Below, one piece after another: positions 22,301-33,990 of a DNA stretch of 64,000 nucleotides. Below the pieces are notes generated by a model. It was not told the origin of the DNA. It ran no database searches and was given only the letters and a program-made list of their open reading frames with translations. Where the stretch lies: contig NW_026942946.1 of the NCBI RefSeq assembly GCF_024139115.2, positions 698,294 through 762,293 on the forward strand. Reading direction: 5' to 3'. Source of the stretch: Armigeres subalbatus. Its lineage: Eukaryota; Arthropoda; Insecta; Diptera; Culicidae. How positions within the stretch are numbered: the stretch's first letter is position 1; each line of letters starts with the position of its first letter. Both the position numbers and the translations under genes were made by a program.

Positions 22301-22610
22301 GGGCCCTCCTTAGCCGTGCGGTAAGACGCGGTAACGTGCGGTAAGACGCGCGGCTACAAAGCAAGACCATGCTGAGGGTGGCTGGGTTCGATTCCCGGTG
22401 CCGGTCTAGGCAATTTTCGGATTGGAAATTGTCTCGACTTCCCTGGGCATAAAAGTATCATCGTGTTAGCCTCATGATATACGGATGCAAAAATGGTAAC
22501 CTGGCTTAGAAACCTCGGAGTTAATATCTGTGGAAGTGCTTAATGAACACTAAGCTGCGAGGTGGCTCTGTCCCAGTGTGGGGATGTAATGCCAATAAGA
22601 AGAAGAAGAA
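22301..22610 (+). mobile_element. Feilai-like tRNA-derived SINE, copy 1
   Basis: The tRNA-like head has a box-B sequence GGGTTCGATTCCC near 22387, followed by a tRNA-unrelated body (CAATTTTCGGATTGGAAATT, CATGATATACGGATGC) and ends GTAATGCCAATAAGAAGAAG with AAG triplets. A 13-bp duplication GAAACTGCACAGG lies at 22288-22300 and 22611-22623. The head has an internal duplication of GTGCGGTAAGACGCG. It is absent at the matching place in copy B (46384-46410). This architecture is that of Feilai, described from Aedes aegypti; the name is from memory. Confidence 0.9.
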
Positions 22611-22623
22611 GAAACTGCACAGG

Positions 22624-23550
22624 TGCGACTTAGCCCCAAATTGCTGGCCTAACGCCGACGGCAGCACCGTTTTCTGCCGAGTGCCAGACCGTTTTCAAAT
22701 AATCTTGCTTGGTACATCGTCGAACGCTGGTTTGATGCTTTGAACGGTTTTACGTGATTTGTAATGGTTTTGCGATTCCATGTGAAATTTCCAAAAAACC
22801 ATGATGATTAAACGCTTCCGTGATTCGGGACTGAATTCTTGAAAGGCATAGTAAGGAATGGTCTCGCATTTCCCATAATGTTCCCCTGATTTAATTTTGT
22901 TTTTTAATATCTTTGCAAAATGCAAAGTCCGTGGTAGGACATTACTCCAAATCAGTCGTATCAGAATTAGAAAGCTTAAAATCCTGATAGAGATCCTCGG
23001 ATCCCGAGAATTCCGATAAGCTAATCCAATAAAAAAGAACCACGGACCGTTCACCGTTTGCTATTTCGGCCAAGATGCACGCATTATCCCTCTGAATAAT
23101 TAAAAAAGCGGCTCCACGTCCTACGACTTCTGAGTAGTTAATGGATCAATCAAGGTAACTCATTTTAAACTCACCGCATCGAAACAACGGCGGTACTGTA
23201 TACTCATATTTCTATTCGTGTGTGTTTGACAGAACATGTCTATGGTGGCGCGATCTGCTCATTTTATAGCGGCAGTTTTTGCTTATTGATTGGTTCATTA
23301 CAGCTAACACATCCTTCTCTAGCTAGGTCAACATTCCTGCCATTCTTGTTTAATGCAGATATTGCTGATTTTGTTTTCTTATACGATCTTCAACACCAGA
23401 AATCATATGAATTTAGAATAAAGTGCCTGAAATGAGATGAAAAAAATAGACTAAAAATTATAAAAACAAAAGCCATTTTGAAAACTTTTGACGTGTCTAT
23501 GTTATCAAATTCTCGGTTATCAAAAATCCAACACTGCAAAGGGGTGAATC
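22624..23550. other. Shared noncoding segment between I-clade ORF2 and ORF1 remains
   Basis: No gene is seen. It matches 46400-47348 in copy B, apart from small deletions and about 55 bp missing in copy A just before 23541. A possible coding trace is not convincing. Its position between I-clade ORF2 (rightmost at 16560) and ORF1 (from 23580) suggests an insertion within a single I element, or separation of two elements. Confidence 0.4.
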
Positions 23551-23579
23551 AAAGTTTATAGCATGGCCAGCGTAAAAAA

Positions 23580-24715
23580 CTGGATTGTATTATGGTTGAA
23601 GGTCCCAGTTACTTAGCGGTGGAACCGTTGTTCTTGGAACTTACCCGCTGTGATTTTGGGGTGTTCTTGGCGATCGGCAATGGGATCAGGAGATGTATTG
23701 GTGATGCTCCTTTTTGCCGGCGACTTTTGAGTCGGAGGTTTTAGTAAAACGTTTCGGTATAACCTCTCTTGAGTTCACCCTTTTCCTGATAGAAAAAGGT
23801 GAGAAGAAGGCGGGGTGGGTCGGACGGTGGTGAGGGAGTTGTCGTGGGCAGGGCTGGGCCTCTCTCGGTCTCTCGATGGATATAAGAGTATCATCAAAAG
23901 AGTCCTGTTTATATTTTCTGGCTAATTGGGAAGTTTGTGCTGTTGAAAGTAGCTGGCTGTCCATAATCTTGTCGAGCTTGTTCTGGAGCTCAGTATTTCT
24001 TCGGAGGCTTTCCTCCATCATGGGTTCCAATTTTCGAATTCTCTTGTCTTTTTCTGCAAGGGTGGCGAGGACTGTAGCAATTGTCGGTTCGTTCGATCCA
24101 CTTAACGGCGAGCACTTTCAGACACCCTCTGCGTAGAGTTCGTCGTAGAGGTTTGACCTGTGTTGACGACATCGGCGAAAGGTGGCTCTTCTCCCTTTTC
24201 CAGCTGCAGGATGCGTCGAGCTTCGTGGTAGGTACAGTCCCGATCGACCTTTATCATAGTGGACAGAGTTTTCCATTCTGTACTCCGGGCAGGCTCTTGG
24301 AGCAGAAGAGCAATAAATCGCACCTTTTGTCCTCTGCAATCGAGTGAGTGCCCGAGAAGTTCCCACTTGTGGCGTTTGAGCCATTGCATCGCGTTTTTGT
24401 GTGACCGAACTCCCAACAGATGAAACACTGCACGTACCGGTCGAGTTGGGCACCTCATGAAACCGAAGCCAGTGTACTCCGATTTTGAGGTCCCATTCAA
24501 CGTTACGACGAGGAAAGGAGTGTTCTCCCTCCGTTCACCCGCCTTTTTAGTAATTAGATGAATCTGAATCACATCTTCCTCTAGTAGTTCCCCCTCTGGT
24601 AGGTCGACAACGTCTTGACAACAAACGATATACGCTTGACCGTATTGTGAACCGGGTGGAAGATCACCTTAATAAGGACTCCATTGGTTTATTATGGTCC
24701 AACAGCTTCTCATGA
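23580..24715 (-). pseudogene. I-clade ORF1 (gag), copy A
   Basis: Minus-strand pieces in order: YIVCCQDVVDLPEGELLEED near 24620-24560, VIQIHLITKKAGERRENTPF, VVTLNGTSKSEYTGFGFMRC at about 24510-24450, RDCTYHEARRILQLEKGEEP at about 24250-24190, then a polar coiled region MEPMMEESLRRNTELQNKLD at about 24030-23970 and a basic tail to 23686. This is the gag-like ORF1 of an I-clade element. The zinc-knuckle region is damaged and the frame shifts several times. Its first residues lie at about 29040-29150, separated by an inserted R1 element. Copy B has the same gene at 49360-50275. Confidence 0.7.
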
Positions 24716-25451
24716 TTTCTCACTTTGAAGGCGAACGAACGTCCTCCTCCTTCGGGGAAAGCGGAGTGGATGTTCGTACACGTGTTTTTTTTTTCTTCCT
24801 AAACAATGGAGGGGGAATCTGCTCAACAGACATCCTGGGTTGACCAGGAAGTGCTGGGTTAGGGGCCACCTCCAATGAGGGAGGCAGGACTGCATCCCCG
24901 ACCAGCTAAACCGTTTCCATTGCCGCCAAGCCCATCGTCCCTTCGGTACAACCAGAAAGTAATGCTTCAAAGGGGGGCCAGTGCACAACGCACCCTCGAG
25001 GTTAGCTGCGTGTCCTTGCAGCACCGAACATCGTGACTCGCTTTTTTTTAGAAGAACACTATGGTATCGTGCCAGCGCATTGCCGGCTTTTCAGGTGGCC
25101 TTACCACGCCCTCGGAAGGTGGGCAGGGTCGACTTCGCGCCTGCTTCCCTCTGCACGACTGGTATCAAGAATGATGATGCCGCGTGCACCCCAAATTGAC
25201 CTTTCTGCGATAGGGCCTATTCGCCAGCACACAGAGGGACTTGCCGACGCGGTGCATACGCCTGCCCCAGCCTTGACGAGGACCCCTTTCCGTCCTCGGG
25301 CCCGGTTGACCGACGCCGCGAAAGCGACGATACCATGTTGTTCTTCACGCGGCCACTTGTTCGATAAAAGGATCGAGTTCGACCACAGGGCACCGGTATG
25401 ACCCATGAAGCCGACTCCGAACCCTTGGACCACCTCTTATTTGCGCCTGAA

Positions 25452-28378
25452 CTAGCCATTCCTCGAGTCCACACGCCACCTTCTGTGTAGCTCCGAGACG
25501 ATTTGGACGATAGCCGATAAAACGGCGTTCCAGCCAACTTCATCTTTACACATCCTCCGGACTAGGTTGTCCGGGGTAGTGTCCAGACCACATGTGGCAA
25601 GCATGTGGTCACGCATTGTGCGAAAACGCGGGCGAGGCCGAGTGTCCGAACCGGTGTAGGTACTGTCTGAAGCAACCATGGCCTGCAAGGACCTGGGTCA
25701 GGTGGAAAGTGATTTCCCCATGGCGCCTCTTGACCCACGTACCTATCTCCGGTATCAACCTATGTGTCCATCTACCCTTAGTGGAACTGTCCCACGCACG
25801 CTGCCATTTGACCATTGAGGCCAACCTGACAGTCCTGCGGATGCCTCTCGTGCCGCGCATTTCGAAGCACTCTATGTCTTCACCGATAACTATGTCGATA
25901 GGCATCATACCGGTGATGACGCAAAGTGCAACGTGCGACACGGTACGGTACGCGCTCGCAACTCTTAGGCACATGAGCCTATAAGTACTTTCTAACTTCG
26001 TTCTGTAGCAGTTAATACGCAGGGCCGTGCCCCAAGCTGGCCCCCCATACCTCAGTATGGACAGAGCAACGCTAGCCAGAAGCTTGCGCTTGCTGGCATA
26101 AACCGCAGAGCTATTGGACATCATCCGGGACAATGCCGCTATAGCTGTGGAGGCACGCTTGCAGGCGTAATTGACGTGGCTACCAAAGGTGAGCTTATCG
26201 TCGATCATTACCCCAAGAGTTTGATGGAGCGTTCAGAGGTGACCGTGCAGTTGCCTGCCCTTATCACCGCTTGTTGCTCCGACTTTCGGTTGTTAACAAC
26301 AACCACCTCAGTCTTGTGGTGACCCAGTTCTAACTTCCTGGAACTCATCCACTCCTCCACAATTGCGATCGAGTGGGCTGCAGTCAATTCCACCTCTTCG
26401 ATCGATTCGCCGTAGACCTCCAGCGTAATATCGTCAGCAAAGCCGACGATTGCCACGCCACCGGGAACTTCAACTCAAGACACCGTCGTACGCGACGTTC
26501 CATAACACCGGACCCAGTATGGAACCTTGCGGAACCCCTGAGGTTATGTCAACGCACTTCCGACCCGCCTCCGTGTCGTATACCAGTACTCGATTCTGGA
26601 AGTAGCTTCCGAGAATCTTGTACAGGTACTCGGGAATTCCAAGACGCAGGAGCGCATCTGCAATAGCTGCCCAACTGGCACTATTGAAAGCATTCCTCAC
26701 GTCGAGAGTCACTACTGCACAATAGCGAACTCCCATCCTCTTACGCTGGATAGCTATCTCCGCGGATTTGGTAACCGACAAGATAGCGTCTACGGTCGAC
26801 TTACCCTTTCGGAAGCCAAACTGGTTGCTCGATAGACCATCCGCACCCTCCGTGCGTATCAACAACCTGTTGAGGATGATCTTCTCGAGCACCTTCCCCG
26901 CCGTGTCAAGCAGGCATATTGGTCTATATGCCGACGGATCCCCCGGTGGTTTTCCCGCTTTTGGCAATAGGACCAAGCTCTGCCTTTTCCATGCTTCAGG
27001 GAAGACTCCCTCGTCTAGGCATCTCTGCATAACAGATCTGAACATCTCGGGAGCCTCGGCAATGGCCGCTTTGATGGCCAGGTTCGGAATACCATCCGGT
27101 CCTGGCGCCTTACCTACACTAAAGGACTGTGCAATCCCCGCAAGTTCCGCCACCGTTACTCTTCCCTCGTCGGCCACCCTGGCCCGTGGCAGCTCCACAA
27201 AGGGAGGCCAGGGACTTGGATCGTGACGTGGGAAGAGCCCCGCGATGATCCTCTCCAGCATCTCTGGAGACCGCTCTGTAGGGGCCATCGCCCCACGTGT
27301 CTTGGCCATTACGACCCTATAGGCGTCACCCCATGGATTCGCGTTGGCACTTTGACACAGGCCCTCGAAGCAGGCTTTTTTGCTTGATCTAATCTCAGTC
27401 AGAGCGGCTCTAGCAGCCACGAACGCCACCCGTCGTTCAACACGCTCCTCTTCTGTGCGTGCTCGCTGCATCCGCCTCCTTGCCCGTAGGCAGGCGCGGC
27501 GCAGGTTCGCAATTGCTTGAGTCCACCAGTAAGCCGGTGGTCTCCCATTCCTAGGGTGGACTTTCCTAGGCATGGTGGCATCGCATGCACGCGAGAGTAC
27601 TGTTACCAGCTGCTCGCCGCGCAGACCGAGAGTATTGTGCTCGCGGCGGAGCGCTTCCTTAAACACCTCGTCGTCGAAGTATGATGTCTTCCACATACGA
27701 GGACTAGGCCTCGCCCCTTCTTCCGTCCGCTGAATGCTGGTCGTATAGTCGATACTGTAGCGAACCGCCAGGTGGTCGCTGTGAGTGTAGCCATCATCTA
27801 TCCTCCAGTTCGAACTACTCGTTTGGCCAGGGCTCCAGAACGTAACGTCGATAATCGACTGGGCACCGTTCCAGCTGTAGGTACTTTTGGTACCGACATT
27901 AGCCAAGTCCACATCCAACATGGCCAGTGATTCCAGCAGGATCTGCCCCCGTTGATTCGTGGATCGGCTTCCCCATTCCACGGCCCAAGCGTTGAAGTCC
28001 CCCGCTATCACCACCGGCCTACGCCCCATCAAGTTAGCCGTCAAACAATCTAGCATTCGACCCAACTGCTCGATCGACCATCGAGGAGGAGCATAGCAGC
28101 TGCAGAAGAAGACCCCGTTGATTTTGGCAATGACAAAGCCCTCGTGTGTCGAAGACACCAACTCTTGGACTGGGTATTTCCCCGTTGTCCATATCGCCGC
28201 CATTTTAGACCCATCGGTGACCCAATTACCGTTCCTGGCGGGTACCCGGTAAGGATCTGCTATGATGGCGATATCCGTCCCCCATTCAGCAACTGTCTGA
28301 CACAGCAGTTGCTGGGCTGCATCACAGTGGTTCAGGTTTAGCTGCGTTACCTGTACTGTGATTTTGCAGCATGCTTAA
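25452..28378 (-). pseudogene. R1-clade ORF2: endonuclease, reverse transcriptase, C-terminal region
   Basis: The largest coding remnant here. A single frame from about 28378 to 26470 has an APE-type endonuclease start (QLNLNHCDAAQQLL), VVIAGDFNAWAVEWGS and YTHSDHLAVRY catalytic motifs, a linker with PPAYWWTQAIANLRRACLRA, then RT motifs GPDGIPNLAIKA, YRPICLLDTAGKVLEKIILN, NQFGFRKGKSTVDAI, VVTLDVRNAFN and SGVPQGSILGPVLWN. After a frame change at about 26470 the FADD box follows (VGFADDITLEVYG, 26440), then the thumb and C-terminal region at 26208-25609 and 25688-25452 (DNLVRRMCKDEVGWNAV). Three frameshifts inactivate it, but the catalytic residues seen are intact. Order and motifs fit the R1 clade. 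ORF1 overlaps its start by about 50 bases. Confidence 0.85.
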
Positions 28379-28990
28379 ACGCCTGGCACTTTGAACCCCC
28401 ATGGGGTGCTTGCTGTTCGCAGCTTTGCTGGAACAGATCAAACAGTTGGGAGGGTTCGTGCAACATTGTGCCTTATGTCCCTCCAATCCGCAGCGTCGAC
28501 AGAGCTTGCTTCTGTCAGGGCCTTTGCAGTCCCATTGCTTGTGCCCCGGTTCCAGGCACTTGAAGCAAACTTCGGGTTGCTCATATATGCCCACAGGGCA
28601 TACCGACCACCCACCTTGACGCTCCCTAACTTGACTACCTTGGAGGCGTCCGCTGCAGGTAGCCGAACCAATGCTACCTGTGTCCCTGCCGGACCTTTCC
28701 GTAGCCGAACGGCTGCGGTGGACGCCTCCACTTCGCACTGTCGCCGCAGTGCCGTGACGAGCTCTTCGACTTCGGTGATCTCGTCCAGGTCTTTAACCCT
28801 TAGATTCACCTCCGTCGTGAGTGCCCTCACCTTGACCGTCTCGCCTAGGACTTCCTCCGCCAACTTCTTGTTCGTATACGTGTGCACGACTACATTTGAT
28901 GATGTGTATCTTGCGTGGACGCGGCGTGCACGCAGCTTCGAAAAAAAAAACGCTTCGCGTGCAAAAGTACCCGGGACTATTATACCGGCC
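28322..28990 (-). pseudogene. R1-clade ORF1 (gag-like, zinc knuckles)
   Basis: Two overlapping frames on minus. The upstream frame (28990-28438) holds the gag body: LAEEVLGETVKVRALTTEVN, LRVKDLDEITEVEELVTAL, VKVGGRYALWAYMSNPKF. The downstream frame (to 28322) has the nucleic-acid-binding end: CFKCLEPGHKQWDC, CRRCGLEGHKAQCC and CLIC, that is three zinc knuckles of which the third is partial. A frameshift near 28600 separates the two. The protein would bind the element's RNA. The N-terminal part seems lost or replaced near 28990, because the family's gag is usually longer. Confidence 0.75.
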
Positions 28991-29045
28991 TCTCCAACGC
29001 AAAATATCATCCCACAAAATGGGCGATCCCTCAGTTCTCCTACAG

Positions 29046-29160
29046 GAAGTGCAACCTAAGAAGAGCTTTTTAATTTCGATAAATGAAAATTCTCCGGTGC
29101 AAGCACAATACAACACACAAACAATAACAATAATGAAAAATCGCTCAGCGATAACAAAAA
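29046..29160 (-). pseudogene. I-clade 5' leader and ORF1 start
   Basis: The minus strand contains GCGATTTTTCATTATTGTTA, then TTGCACCGGAGAATTTTCAT, matching the leader and ORF1 start at 11880-11987 and 50310-50440. The ORF1 continuation lies at 24715 and below, beyond the R1 insertion. Confidence 0.6.
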
Positions 29161-31040
29161 AAGCGTCCGCACGTTAATTATGCTACACCCGAACTGAAAG
29201 CTTATTTGAGTATTCAACCGTGTTCATTACTTCTTATATAAAATGAGAAAAACACCGCAAGTTAGTTCTGGGATATTCTGGGTTACCCAAACTATACTTG
29301 AGTTCGCGACTTGTGTTCTGTAGCTGCTCAGAAGCTTTTTTTTATATATGTACTCAAAGTTTCAATATGGATTCAATTATATCCATTACAACTCTTGGCC
29401 TTCCAACAAATATCCCAAGATCGTTTTGGGATATTCTGTTTCATCCAAACTGTGCTTGAGTTCGGAACTTGAGATCTGCAGATGCAAGAAAATCTTTTTT
29501 CAGCTCTCAAAGCTTCAATGTGCATTCAGTTATATTCATTACACATCTCTAAAGGTCAACAGATATCGTAAGATAGTACCGGGATATTCTTGGTCTTGCC
29601 TATATTGGAGTACCCTTTGCGATTGCGAACATCGGAGACCATCACGAAAATGTGATAGACTTTATCAATATCTCAGCGGTTTCTCGATGGATTTCCAATT
29701 TGTTTTAACCATTTTATCAACGATAAGTCAACGTTTTTTTTTTGTATTTATCTGAAAATACTGATTTCTACTATTTATTACCGATAATTGGTAAAAAGTT
29801 TAGAAATAGGTAAACCAACAAATCACGTACATGCGTCGCAAGCACAGACATCAAAATCAAGCAAATTGCGCGTTTGGATCTAATCCACATAGCAGCACGT
29901 GGTTGCACCGGCGTTGTTGCAGATCATTCAACCTCGACGCTCCAGCATTTTATGTAAAGAAAGGGTTGATTACCAAAAAGATGTCTGGCGCGGGATCGCC
30001 AGTGGCTATGTTAAAAATGTATGCCAAATGGTGGCGTCTTAGCGAAAAGTCATCAAGTGGCCGTCGGACAATAACAGCCCGAAGTGAAATTTCAACGCAG
30101 GTTGCCGACAAGCGTTTGGTTGCAGTTAGCTATTGGAAAGGAACATTGGCGAAAGAAAATTGTTTTTTCTCAGGACCAGCATTTTTTGTAAAGAAAGAGT
30201 TGATTTGCAAAAAATGACTGTTTTGATGTCATCGGCGTTTGGCGTGGTAGCTTAGTTGCTGTTAGTTATTCCATCCATTCAAATAATTTTGCATTATTTT
30301 CCTCTGACGCACTGGTGATTGTGCTCACGAGAGGCAACTTTCTGTCGTCGCAAAACGATTAGGGTTTGCGCTTTGAAAAAAAAATCATCTCGGACCAACC
30401 TTCTTTTGTATAAAATGGTGGCCCGTAAAAAATCGATTTAATTTTCAATGACTAACAAAAACAAAACCGAACAATCCAGAAAATTTCACTTTCCGCCGAC
30501 GACAGCCAAATTGATGAAGTGCTTGTGTGCTTTAGTGTTTGAAAAGGCGCATTATTAGAAATAAAGGATCTTTTCAGGATCGTCTTTGTCGTTTGAACGG
30601 ATAAATTCGAAAACTCCGAATAGTCTGTAAGAATAATAGTCGAAAAGCCGAATGTGTATAATTAATTCTTGAACTTCCTCTCACTTTTCCACCGGCGCCA
30701 TAAAAAATGATACACGTATGCTTCCATCGCGGACGGAAATCAAACGTCGCAAATAAATATATTTACGTTTGGTTTCGCGCCGCTTTCAATTTTGCTTATT
30801 TTTCTTCTATTTCGAACATTTTTGAGGACGGTGTCTTCTGGAATTCTGATGTCCTCCACTGAAAGCCAGACAAGTGGCTTCAACGGCCGATGAGTCGTGT
30901 TAATCCCTTTCCACGGTTGGAGACTCAAAGTCCATCCAACTGGGAGCTGCTATTCGGCTTCTAGATTCGGTCCGAGCAGTTTACTCAATGTCAATAAAGA
31001 GACGCAAACTATGGTGACAAATACCATCCATTTCATATAG
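29161..31040. repeat. Degenerate tandem repeats and unassigned DNA, copy A
   Basis: Three diverged units about 150-160 bp apart share GGATATTCTGGGTTACCCAA and CTTGAGTTCG-type words at about 29274, 29433 and 29582. A second internal duplication is seen at 29940-30000 and 30178-30225 (CCAGCATTTT, TGTAAAGAAAG, GTTGAT). The rest, to 31040, has no recognisable gene. It matches 50460-52190 in copy B, which lacks about 80 bp near 29625. Confidence 0.5.
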
Positions 31041-31114
31041 CTACGTAGTCCTACGTCACGTTTGCGTACAACCCGGTTGGGCTGCATCTTTGAGTTTTTC
31101 TTAGAAAAAGTTTT

Positions 31115-31202
31115 GTGACTGATGTTGGAATCAAACCCACACTCCGCAGCACAATGCGATTGATTGCTTATCGACACTTGCCACACAGCCACGAAGTCCA
31201 CT
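31115..31202 (-). mobile_element. tRNA-derived SINE head, copy A
   Basis: On minus, GTGGCTGTGTGGCAAGTGTC is followed by GAGTGTGGGTTTGATTCCAA, the positions of boxes A and B of a tRNA-like promoter. It is not a functional tRNA: no stable four-arm fold is apparent. Copy B has a better box B (GGGTTCGATTCC). Confidence 0.55.
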
Positions 31203-31317
31203 ATTAAAATACTATCGGCCTTGATGTATGTCGCATTTTGGTGCACTTTACTTTCCTATATTGAATAGGGCATTCATTAAGTTCAGATGATAATATACTG
31301 AGCTGAGCAATTATTCT

Positions 31318-31603
31318 TCTTCTTCTTCTTCTTATTGGCATTACATCCCCACACTGGGACAGAGCCGCCTCGCAGCTTAGTGTTCATTATGCACTTCCAC
31401 AGTTATTAACTGCGAGGTTTCTAAGCCAAGTTACCATTTTTGCATTCGTATATCATGAGGCTAACACGATGATACTTTTATGCCCAAGGAAGTCGAGACA
31501 ATTTCCAATCCGAAAATTGCCTAGACCGGTACCGGGAATCGAACCCAGCCACCCTCAGCATGGTCTTGCTTTGTAGCCGCGCGTCTTACCGCACGGCTAA
31601 GGA
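31318..31603 (-). mobile_element. Feilai-like SINE, copy 2
   Basis: Reverse orientation: TTC triplets and TTATTGGCATTACATCCCCA at the left, box B as GGGAATCGAACCC near 31537, and CCGCACGGCTAAGG at the right. The 13-bp duplication GAGCAATTATTCT lies at 31305-31317 and 31604-31616. Copy B at 52443-52455 has the sequence once with no SINE. Confidence 0.95.
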
Positions 31604-31871
31604 GAGCAATTATTCTACCGCATACGAATTCTCCGTCGATGGTTGTATCCTTGGATTAAATACGCTTTATTTTTAATCTTTCCGTTGATTTAAACTCACA
31701 TAATCAAAACCAAATTGACGATCGATTTTCAATCAAAATTAGAATCACATTTAAACGAAATAAGATAAAAACCAGAATGCATATGAATACTTTTCGCGGG
31801 CTAATAGGATTATTCAATAATTATGATGTTCGAAGCCTCCTCCTGGTAACCCAAACAGTCGAACACAGCAG

Positions 31872-31927
31872 NNNNNNNNNNNNNNNNNNNNNNNNNNNNN
31901 NNNNNNNNNNNNNNNNNNNNNNNNNNN
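31872..31927. other. Assembly gap (56 N)
   Basis: The gap begins within a CAG run at the end of copy A. Copy B continues through that run at 52705-52722. To the right, an RTE-like fragment starts abruptly, so the join between 31871 and 31928 is not supported by sequence. Confidence 1.
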
Positions 31928-33690
31928 AGCACAGATTTCACGTTAGAGTTGCAAAATTCGTATTTTGTGCGTTCACTTATCCTGTTTTCGAATATTTCTG
32001 AAAGTCGCAAAGGCGGTCCTTCTGATCGTGGTCCTATGTTACGATCTTGGTACCGCCGTCTGACGCCATTTGGCTACCAAGATATTGAAGCTTTCAGATT
32101 TCCACTCGTTTGCCGGCTACTGTGAAACTGGAAGGAGTCACCGTGTTTACATCCAACGATTTGGTTTTGTTGACGTTGATTAGCTAAACCTGCGAGAGAC
32201 TTACTCTACATATCAGAGACCTTGTTGCGTGAGGACTTCAACTCATCAGCCAATTTGAAAGTCGTTTAGAGTCTCATGTTTATAGGATGCCATAACAGCC
32301 GCGGTTTGGTTCACGATCAATCGCATCTACCAGAATCTCATCGATTACGATGAGGAACAGTAACGATTGATAGAATACATCCTTGCCTCACCGCTACGAC
32401 CCGAGATAGGTTAGACAAGGACTCCATTGTGCAGCACTCTACACGAAAAGCCTCTCTCCTTCGATTCGAGACAGATGATTTTCTCAGAACCCCTTGCGTC
32501 TCAGGCCGCACATTCTAGTAATTGTGACGGTCAAGCTGTCATAGTTACTGAATGCCAAATAAAGGGACTCTTGGTATTGTTGACCTGCTCGAGAATGATT
32601 CGAGCGTGACAATATGGTCACACAGGATCTTCCTGGCATGAATCCGGCCTACTGCCGCGAGAGTCCATCGATCTTCTCCTGAATCCGGCTAGGATAATTT
32701 TGCATAGAACTTTGAGAACGGTACAAGCAACATAATGCCTCGCCAGTTATCGCTCAGTCAGGGTCACCCTTTTGGGCACCTTCACTGAGATACCTTGCAT
32801 CCAGTCGACCGGAAAAGGTTGCGGTGTCCCGATATTACGAAATAAACGATGCAGTAATTGAGCGGATGTGGGGTCAGCTTTGAGCATCTCGGCTGATATG
32901 CGATCGACCCCTGGACTTTATTCGATTTCATGCTTTGAATGCTTTTGAATCTCTAGCAGTGATGGAGCTTCGGTATTGACGCGTGTTATACGTCGGATCC
33001 TAGGCAGATCATGCCGAGGTTGGTGATAGGCTGGCACTGGAAAAGTTGTTCGAATCTCGAACCAGCGTGATCAACTGGTCAGTTGGTCGGTCAATAACTG
33101 ATCATTCGCGTCTTTCACATTCATCTAGCATTCATCTTCGCCCTATAAGCGTCATGAGATATCGTAGGAGGCAATGTCCCCGGTTGCGCGGTCTCTCCTT
33201 CGTCGGCCAGAGAGTCTGCCCACGTTCGGTTGTCGTCGACATAGCGTTTACTTCCTTCTCAAGAGCCGCGTATCGTGGACAGTTGAGACTTTGGCTGCTC
33301 TGGTTTTTGATCGCACTATCGCGGCTTTTGCTCTCGCTCCTCTATCTTCCTACGTCTCATCGGTGATCCATTGTTTTCTCGGGTGCACATTCCTGAATTG
33401 TTCTCGCTGTTGGCGATGAAGGCATTTTGATGGCGGTCCATTGGTCATCCACGCTGCCACCTTCCGGAATATCTGACACGTCTCCAGTTCTTCACGAAAG
33501 ACCGTTTCACCGTGGCATCTTCCAGTCGGCGTGTGTGAATCGACGTCCAACGCCCACACGATAGGAAAAACAATCTGCACTCTGTTGTCGATACTGGTGC
33601 TGGGCTGGAGACCACTCTCGACAGGCGACTGCAGGCTCGCAGCAGAATCACAAGAACGCGTTGGAAGACGTTTCAAAATGTATTCCATGA
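31928..33690 (-). pseudogene. RTE-like ORF2 fragment, heavily decayed, cut by the gap
   Basis: Runs right to left: the linker with ATVKRSFV near 33520-33500 and HPRKQWITDET at 33385-33353, reverse transcriptase words around 33000-32000, and SNVKSV at the N gap. It corresponds to about 12700-14340 of the copy at 11988-14785. Many stops and indels; no frame is intact for more than about 100 residues. The 3' end is lost in the gap. Confidence 0.75.
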
Positions 33691-33702
33691 AAGGCGTCAG
33701 TA

Positions 33703-33990
33703 GGGGTCCTCTGGGTCTCCAGCAGCCTTGCGAGAGGCGTAGGATTCAATCCGGAGATGGCGAGTTCGATTCACGTTCCGGTTCGGGATGTTTCGGGTTG
33801 GAAGATTCTCGGCTCCATGGGCATAGTGTATCCATTGTACTTGCCACACAAGATACATACTCATGCAATGGCGGCATAGAAAAGCTTCAATTAATCGCGA
33901 AGAGTAATAGTTGAAAGTTGAAAGCATGCCAAGTTCCCTTGGAATGTGGTTGTAGAGCCATGGAAGAAGATGAAGAAGAAGCGTGGTAGC
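33703..33990 (+). mobile_element. Second tRNA-derived SINE subfamily
   Basis: The head has GAGTTCGATTCACGTTCCGG as a box-B-like stretch, then TTCGGGTTGGAAGATTCTCG and TGCCACACAAGATACATACT, and ends GGAAGAAGATGAAGAAGAAG. The architecture matches the Feilai-like copies but the sequence is a different subfamily. No clear target duplication was found. Confidence 0.75.

Larger units (their letters stand above)
24720..29045 (-). mobile_element. R1-clade non-LTR retrotransposon inserted in I-clade ORF1
   Basis: ORF1 with zinc knuckles (28322-28990) and ORF2 with endonuclease and reverse transcriptase (25452-28378) run right to left, followed by an untranslated 3' part at about 24720-25450. On both sides lie parts of the same I-clade ORF1: its start at 29040-29150 and its remainder below 24715. 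The ORF1 N-terminus is incomplete. Copy B keeps only about 25 bp of it (TGTGCACGACTACATTTGAT at about 50270-50290) beside the same I-clade sequence, so copy B lost the body by deletion. Confidence 0.75.
8553..31871. other. Copy A of a large duplicated block
   Basis: Shared stretches, in the same order and orientation as copy B: 8553-10810 with 41470-43780; 10810-11470 with 43780-44310; 14795-16720 with 44365-46144; 16985-17020 with 46147-46182; 22087-23553 with 46183-47348; 23554-24507 with 49334-50270; 29000-31310 with 50300-52450; 31604-31871 with 52443-52712. Identity looks above 90% in many parts. Copy A is longer because it holds an RTE-like element, a MITE, a 5 kb element, an R1 element and two SINEs. 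It ends exactly at the N gap. Confidence 0.9.

Noticed and set aside
22301..22400. tRNA gene
   Set aside because: Box B is good but the sequence continues into a SINE body with triplet tail and target duplication; the same holds for 31318-31603, 47387-47679 and the heads at 31115 and 52250.
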